From positions 3,551,083 to 3,615,082 of the forward strand of contig QXEO01000382.1 in the NCBI GenBank assembly GCA_007115705.1: a stretch of DNA of 64,000 nucleotides, written 5' to 3'. Shown in pieces: positions 57,701-64,000 of this stretch. The first letter of the stretch is position 1. The number at the start of each line of letters is the position of its first letter. Source of the DNA: Dactylis glomerata. Taxonomy: Eukaryota > Streptophyta > Magnoliopsida > Poales > Poaceae. The notes beneath the pieces are model-generated. The model saw only the letters and a program-made list of their open reading frames with translations, made no database searches and had not been told where the DNA came from. The translations under genes were made by a program, and so were the position numbers.

Positions 57701-60617
57701 TTCGCAAATTTCTGCGCCTAGCTCAAAGGCGTTAAAGAAAAGCACTCTTGGGAGATAACCCAATGTTTATTTTCAGTACTTTTTCTTTTATTTGAGTCTT
57801 GGAAGTCATTACTACTGTAATGACCGCTCCTTATCTTTTTTATTTCGTTTTTGTGCCAAGAGAAGCCTCTAATTCGAGTGAGGTAAAGATTTGGGGATGT
57901 TGCTGTCCTGAAACTGTTTTCGGTGCTGCACCGTAAAAATTCGTATAAATTCTCTGTATATCTTTTGGACCTGCGATTTCTTTTGCAAATGCCCCAGGTT
58001 ATATCCAAACTTTCGTTAGTTGAACACTTTTTGATTTGAGCAACAGAAAACCCCTCAAAAATTCGGCCTTTGTCAGCTGTTCAGTTTTGACAGATTTCTG
58101 CCAATATTTGTGTTAGCCACTTTATCGCTTTCTTTTGAGTTCTTTTGATCATGGAACTTTTGGGGAAGTTGCTACAGTAGTATTTGCTATATATGTGGTG
58201 GTTTTGAGTTGAAACCTGAAGCAAAAAGAGGTTGATTATATGTTATGCTTGCACTAATGTTGCTAATAGATTTGTGTTTAGTTTTGTATGAAGGAAGTTT
58301 TCAAGTGTAGGGATTGGAGAATGATGAGATGAGTTGAAGAATGGACAAAAGCTCAAGCTTGGGGATGCCCATGCATCACCCCAAGAAATATCCAAGAAGT
58401 ACAAGCATTAAAGCTTGGGGATGCCCCCGAGGCACCCCTTCTTCATCGGCAAAAATCAGGTCACCTTTCAAGACACTATATTTTTATTGCTTCATGCACT
58501 ATGTGTTTTTCTTGGAGCGTCAGTTGTTTTAGTTTTCTTAGTTGGTTTAGTTTGTTTGCTGCAATAAATGGTTGGACCCCAACAAATTTCTTTTGGAGGA
58601 GATGTACTCGTTTTCATTTGTCAAGAACACTCCGTTTTTCATTCTTACAATTTCACCGAGTGTTCTTCTTTTTCCGCTACTGCTTTTGGTTTTCGTTTTC
58701 GCCTTGATTTGCGTTCATACCTTGTCATATCTTTTCATCAAGGTGTATTTTTGCCTCTCATCTTTATTGGTTTTCATCAAAAGAGGTGTCTTTAAAAATT
58801 TCAAATGGTGTTGGAAAAGAGAAAAAGCTTTGTGCAAAATAGTGGTACAAGAAGGAGCTTGTGTAGACTGTGGCTTAGGCTTTTTCATGTCATGCTTGAT
58901 GTCTTTTTGATAGTATACTTAGTGGTTTTGCTATAGCATGACTTGTCTCAAATAACTGAGAATTCTTAATGAGCCTTTGAAAAAATCATGCGTTGTTTTT
59001 ATTGTATGGAAGCATTATTTTGGTTTTCTCCTTGATGCTTTATTTGGGTTGACTTGGCGCATGCTCACACATGTTAGACTCATACAAAGTCGCCAATAGC
59101 CTCTATGATCATTTAGTTTTTGACTTTTGATGCCATCTTATGCTTCTTTTAATGTCGCTTTGTCGCTTTGCATGATTATGGCCATTATTGCTCTCTTAGT
59201 TGGTCGCTCCCAGTCTTTTGCTAGCCCTCGCCTTGTACTGAGTATGAGCTCTACTCGTGCATCCAACTCCTAAAAACCAAGTTTTCCAAAGTGTCCACCA
59301 TACATACCTACTAGCAATTTGCTATTCCAAGTAAATTTGACTTGCTTTTATTTTCTCTTCAAATTAAACTCTTACCAGTGTTATGCGAAATTCGGTCAGT
59401 AAAGCTCTCACGAACCGGAAGGCACACTTTACTTTTCCTGTTCTTAAAAATTTGAAATTGTGGTCTCTTATGTTGAGTTGTTATGCTTGCAAGTTGTAAG
59501 TTGGAGACTAGCCCAGCCATGCAGTCATGGGCAAGCTTTCAACATTGCACTTCTTATTTGAGTTGATATCGTGATCTTTTGTTTATGGATGCCCGCGGTG
59601 TGAAATGAATTGGGAATCTTGTGGGGATCATGGAGTTTTTATATGTGTTAGGGAAACGCCGGGCCGCCAATCTAAGCCATGCATAATTCATGGTGGAAAT
59701 TTGCAGCATACCCATGGTGAACATTCGACGACGCATCTCACAATAAAAAGCTAAACAAAAGGCAAATAAAAGAGATGTCGAGGTGTTCATTGTCTGCTTG
59801 TCCTGTCATTTTGGTGTGGGCTTGTTCCATGTCATCGGGCACGGAGGTACCCCATTGGCGGTTCTCAATGATATGCATATACTTACAATGACAAGAGCCT
59901 TGCTTGGGACTCTAAGTAAAGTAGCATGAGGTTTGGGTACTCGTATTCACGGGACACGAGGTTTTCAACTTATGATTTGTCAAGCATATGCATCATAATT
60001 GTTCTCGTATTAACTCTAACCATTCAAGATGCTTATGATGGGGGCAATGAGAGCTCAAAGCCGGTAAGTACCATAATTTTTGAAGGTTATAAAACTTGCA
60101 ATCACTGCTTCCCTCTGCGAAGGGCCTTTCTTTTACTTTTATGTTGAGTCACCACCTTCTATCTTTATGCACCATTAAGAGAGCATAGTTGTCATTCTTA
60201 GTATAATGTGCATTATCCCAAAGTTTTCATTGATTGATTCATATTGTTGGTTTCACTTGTTCTTAAATTATTTGTATCTAGTCGCCCTCTTAAACTTGAA
60301 GGTGTCCTATGCATTTATGTTTTGCTCTCTTTGAAGGACAAGCTGAAAACCATTTGTATGTTTTTCCTTATGATTTGAACACACGTTTGACTTTCATTGT
60401 TTCATTTTCATGATCTTTTGTTTGTGTTCATTTGCATGTTTACAACATGGTTGCTAAGTTTCTTATTGTCAAGATTATATCTTCATGCCCATGTTTTAAG
60501 TTCTTATGATCCCAGCTCACAAATGCTTACATACATGATCAAGATTGTGTAGGTGCATGTCACCTCAAAAATTATTCTTTTGTTATCACTTACCTACTCG
60601 AGGACGAGCAGGAGTTA
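57701..60617 (+). other. Element E 3' non-coding domain
   Basis: It is collinear with the same domain in A and C, including GCGCCTAGCTCAAAGGCGTT at the start and AAGCTTGGGGATGCC copies near 58355 and 58411. From about 59285 to 60090 an 800-bp block replaces the roughly 460 bp found in C (37200-37655), after which homology resumes at ATCACTGCTTCCCTCTGCG. Confidence 0.8.
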
Positions 60618-60631
60618 AGCTTGGGGATGCT
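60618..60631 (+). other. Element E polypurine tract
   Basis: AAGCTTGGGGATGC followed by T directly precedes the 3' LTR. Confidence 0.75.
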
Positions 60632-62264
60632 TGATACGTCTCCAACGTATCTATAATTTTTGATGCTCCATGCTTGTTTTTACACCATTTGCCTACTGTT
60701 TCGTTACACTTAGTGGCACTTTTATGCATTTTCCGGAACTAACCTATTAACAAGTTGCCACAGTGCCAGTTCCCTGTTTTCTGCTGTTTTTGTGTTTCAG
60801 AAGTGATACACAGGAAATATTCTCGGAATTGGACGAAACAAGTTCCTGAAGTCTTATTTTACCCGGAAGCTTCCAGAGATCCAAAGGAGAGAAGGAGAGG
60901 GGCCACGAGGGGCCCACACGCCTGGCTAGCGCGGCCAGCCCCTGGCCCGCGCCACCATGGTGTGAGGCCGTCTGGTTCCACCTCTGACATCGCCCCTTCG
61001 CCTATAAAGACCCCCCGACGGGAAAAACCTAAGTACCCGATCACTTTTCCAAAACACATCGCGATCCGCCGTCGCCGTCGACCCAAAGATCGGGAGGGTC
61101 CAGAAGCTCTTCCCGGCACCCTGCCGAAGAGGGGAATCGCCACCGGAGGTCTTCTTCATCGCCATGCTTGCCTCCAGAGCGATGAGTGAGTAGTCTACCT
61201 TGGACTATGGGTCCATAGCAGTAGCTAGATGGTTGTCTTCTCCACCATGTGCTTCATGTTTAGATCTCATGAGCTGCCCTACATGATTGAGATCACCGTT
61301 ATGTAATTCTACATATTTGGTTTGTTGGGATCCGATGAATATTGGTGTTTATGATTGAGTTGCTGTACTGAATATTATCTTTTGTTATCTCTATGTTGTT
61401 TATGATCTTGCATGCTCTCCGTTGTTAGTAGCTATCTTGGCCGAGTAGTTGCTAGTGACTCCAAGAGGGGGTATTTATGCTCGATAGTGGGTTCATGCCT
61501 CTATTTAACCTGGGGGGGGTGACAGAAACCTCTAAGGTTGTAGATGTGCTGTTGCTACTAGGGAGAAAACAACATTCATATGCTCAAGGGCATATGCTTT
61601 GTTTACATTACACACTTTGCTTAATGCAATTATCTGTTGTTCGCAACTTAATACTTGTGGAGTTCTCGGATTGATTCGCCACAAGTGGATTATTAGTCAT
61701 AGATGCAGTTGGATGGCGGTCTATGTATTTTGTTGTAATGCCCAGAGTAAATCTCATAGTGATCTTCTTGACATATCACGTTTATCTTTATTCTATCAAT
61801 TGCCCAACTGTAATTTGTTTACCCAGCATGTATTATTTATCTTATGGAGAGACACCACTAGTGAACTGTGGATCCCGGTCCTATTTCCATCATATTGCTA
61901 TCACCTGTTTACTTTACTCGCATTGTTTACTTTACTCGCATACTTTACTGTTTTTCACTCGATACACTCATAACCTCTGTTTCAAGCAAACCGGTGAGAT
62001 TGACAACCTCATCGTAAGTTGGGAGCAAAGTACTTGGTTGTGTATGTGCAGGTTCCGCGTTGCAGCTAGCAAGCAAAGCTTGGATGAGGCGCCATATATA
62101 AATTGTCCGAAGTTGTCACAAACTAGCAAGCATCACCTTCAGTCGTTTATCTTTCCTCTCCAAGAACGATAAACCTTGGTTTCTAACTGAGGGAAAACTA
62201 GCTGCTATACTCATCACACCTTCCTCTTGGGGTTCCCAACGGGCTGGTCATTCACCACGCATCA
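60632..62264 (+). repeat. Element E 3' LTR
   Basis: It is 1633 bp, begins TGATACGTCTCCAACG, ends CACGCATCA, and is followed by GTAGC. Confidence 0.93.
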
Positions 62265-62691
62265 GTAGCGTCCGTGACCGAGGTGGGATTGAATCAATGC
62301 ACGAAAGGAAGAGAAGTGGGTCTTTTGCATACTGTTCGGTTACGCATAGGGGCTGTCAAATATTTTAGGGTGACGTGGCTTCATAGATTTGTAGGAAAAT
62401 CTTGTAGTGGGGGTTTGCTATATAGATATAGAAGATTCAGTAACTGAGAGGGGATGGAGATACCCAGATCCTAAAAATATTCTATCAAAATACTGGTTGA
62501 GCATATCCCACCAAATATGCTGGACGAGGCCAACCACTCCTGACTGGCTCACCTCCGAACCGTTATCCGCTTCGTTCACCCTTCTCATCCTTCTTTTCCA
62601 CTGTGATCCGGCGACTGAACGCCATGGAATTGGGCGAGCTCTCAGCAGCGGATCTTGGCGAAGATCTCGTCGGCGTCGACGTGGGCTGCGC

Positions 62692-62829
62692 GACCAGGAG
62701 GCACGGGGACCGGCAAATGGCGAGTGGCTGAGCCGCTGCAGCCTGGGCGTCATGGAGGGCGGCCAGGAGGCACGGGGACCGGCAAACGGCGAGTGGCTGA
62801 GCCGCTGCAGCCTGGGCGTCATGGAGGGG
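62692..62829. repeat. Tandem duplication, 69-bp period, two copies
   Basis: The second copy starts 69 bp after the first (GCACGGGG at 62701 and 62770), with one difference seen (AAATGG against AAACGG). The period is divisible by three, so frames stay open through it. Confidence 0.9.
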
Positions 62830-63369
62830 ACGAGGAATGCGGCGGGAAATGGGTCGAGATGATCTGCGCCGAGCCGGCGTTGCCGCCCGCTGTAGCTCAC
62901 GGCAGGAAAGGACTCGGGGCATAGCCATAGCATGAACCTACCCGACGTCTCCTACTCGTGTCGCCCATGTTCCAGCGAGCTCTGCGATTCTCTCCTACCT
63001 GACATCTCCTAACGAGCTAAACAAATTTGCTTTCAGGTGTACGCATGTAGCTATCATGTGATGTTCAGATTCGCGGAGATGAATGTCCCAGCTCCCAAAT
63101 TTTCAGGTGTTTCTAGATGGATTTATGGATACTAATACCAATATAACACAACACTTTATTCTCTCCTGTATTGTTGTCAGTTAACATGGAGAGATTCAGT
63201 CTGAGTTTTTTTTCTGGTTACAATTTGCTACTACGCATGTATAGGGTATTCTCACCACCTCTTAGTAAAAAGGTTACCACAACATTTCATCCATTTTTAT
63301 CCTTACTAACCAAACAAAAAAATGGCTACCATCAACCACATTTCTTCCTTTCAACCAAACAGAAAAAAC

Positions 63370-63401
63370 GGATATCCCTAACCACGTGGTTGGGGATATC
63401 C
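63370..63401. repeat. 32-bp near-perfect palindrome centred on CACGTG
   Basis: Each 16-bp arm reads GGATATCCC(T/C)AACCAC towards a central CACGTG, with one mismatch between arms. It may be the tip of a foldback element or a chance hairpin. Confidence 0.85.
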
Positions 63402-64000
63402 CCATCCCCTCAATGATACCCTCTAAACCAAACAACACCTAAATATGAATGTAAAAGGAGAACATATGAATGGAATGAAACTTGTGTAGATCCACAATCG
63501 AGTCTATGAAAATACAACAAGATGGTGATGAGATGGGGATGAAGCTGATAAAGATAAAGATGCAGCGGTGTGATGATGGGGATGATGTCCAAGCCTCTAG
63601 TGATCCGAGTTGTAATGATGATCGGTGCCCTTCTACTAGTTCCCCTTCCAAATCCCTTTTTCGGTGGTGAGTTTCTACGAGTTCTGGTATCTCTGAATGT
63701 CGGATCTCATATATGTCTGCACGGAGTGAGAGTATTTGAACAGGCGGTGCGTCTGAGACATGGTACGGCCGGGCAGTACGGGTGGGCCGTAGCCGTACCA
63801 CTAGTCGCCAAAGCTTCTGCCGCTTGGTTCCTTTGTTGGCTTCCTCCTAGGTGCGAGAATAATTGAAATTAAGGCTTTAATGTCCTTCAATCAACATATT
63901 TTTGTCGAAAAGTAATGATTCTATTGATTGTGTCCGTCAATACTTTCCGTTCGTGGATCCTATTGAAAACTAATATAAAAGGTGCGCGCGAACGCGATAA

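Larger units (their letters stand above)
55286..62264 (+). mobile_element. Retrotransposon E: non-autonomous relative of A and C
   Basis: It is flanked by GTAGC at 55281-55285 and 62265-62269. It has a 5' LTR of 1632 bp, a tRNA-Asp-type PBS, one 197-codon ORF, a 2.9-kb non-coding domain, a PPT and a 3' LTR of 1633 bp. The LTRs differ at roughly 25-30 sites by eye, so it is older than A, C and D. It has no gag, protease, RT or integrase. The LTR is closest to A's, and the 3' domain matches both A and C except for a replaced block near 59285-60090. Confidence 0.93.
62265..64000. other. Flanking sequence right of element E
   Basis: It opens with the GTAGC duplication and continues the host sequence left of E. 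A GC-rich part (62560-62930) holds a 69-bp tandem duplication; open frames there are short and match no family I know. An AT-rich part (63230-63440) includes a 32-bp palindrome and CCAAACAACACC-like text reminiscent of a DNA transposon end. Nothing certain is seen to the window end. Confidence 0.5.

Noticed and set aside
62407..62933. ORFs on both strands over the GC-rich patch
   Set aside because: They stay open only because of composition and the 69-bp in-frame duplication. No domain or splice evidence was found.

Overview
The window looks like a gene-poor stretch of a large grass genome, most likely Triticeae (wheat, Aegilops or barley). The reasons are the stacked gypsy LTR retrotransposons whose LTRs begin TGATACGTCTC, an L1-type LINE, Helitron-like ends, and an island of three nuclear plant genes with GC-rich coding sequence and GT-AG introns. 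The family parallels are from memory; no database was searched.

Layout. (1) 1-7686: retrotransposon A, minus strand, Athila-like, with gag-protease only. Its left LTR is cut by the window edge. It sits inside (2) 7687-~15112: retrotransposon B, minus strand, Tat-like, with decayed gag-PR-RT-RH-IN, an antisense spliced ORF and a 20/27-bp minisatellite. B lacks its 5' LTR and is fused to (3) ~15113-15957: the 5' part of an mTERF gene, which is therefore broken. (4) 15958-26610: the gene island. It holds a probable non-autonomous Helitron (17670-19515), an intact single-exon GH81 endo-1,3-beta-glucanase (19822-22065, minus) and an intact six-exon MRS2/CorA magnesium transporter of 442 aa (22879-26367, minus). 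(5) 26627-30863: a young LINE with a 16-bp target duplication, inserted about 260 bp upstream of the MRS2 start codon. (6) 31483-33067: a possible second Helitron. (7) 33083-54901: retrotransposon C, plus strand (TSD CATGC). Its 3' LTR is split by (8) 38623-53798: retrotransposon D, minus strand, Tat-like (TSD CCGTC), whose LTRs look identical. D carries gag-pol plus a multi-exon antisense gene. (9) 55286-62264: retrotransposon E, plus strand (TSD GTAGC). (10) 62265-64000: flanking DNA with a 69-bp tandem duplication and a 32-bp palindrome.

How the parts relate. A, C and E share the LTR type, a primer-binding site matching tRNA-Asp and about 2.5 kb of 3' non-coding sequence, yet each carries a different, unrelated ORF and none has reverse transcriptase. 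They look like modular non-autonomous elements that depend on a partner. B and D are separate Tat-type families. They share an antisense gene and an in-frame UAG at the same place between protease and RT. By eye, the LTR pairs differ at about 8 sites (A, partial), 15 (C), 25-30 (E) and none seen (D). That gives the order E oldest, then C, then A, with D youngest, which fits D being nested in C.
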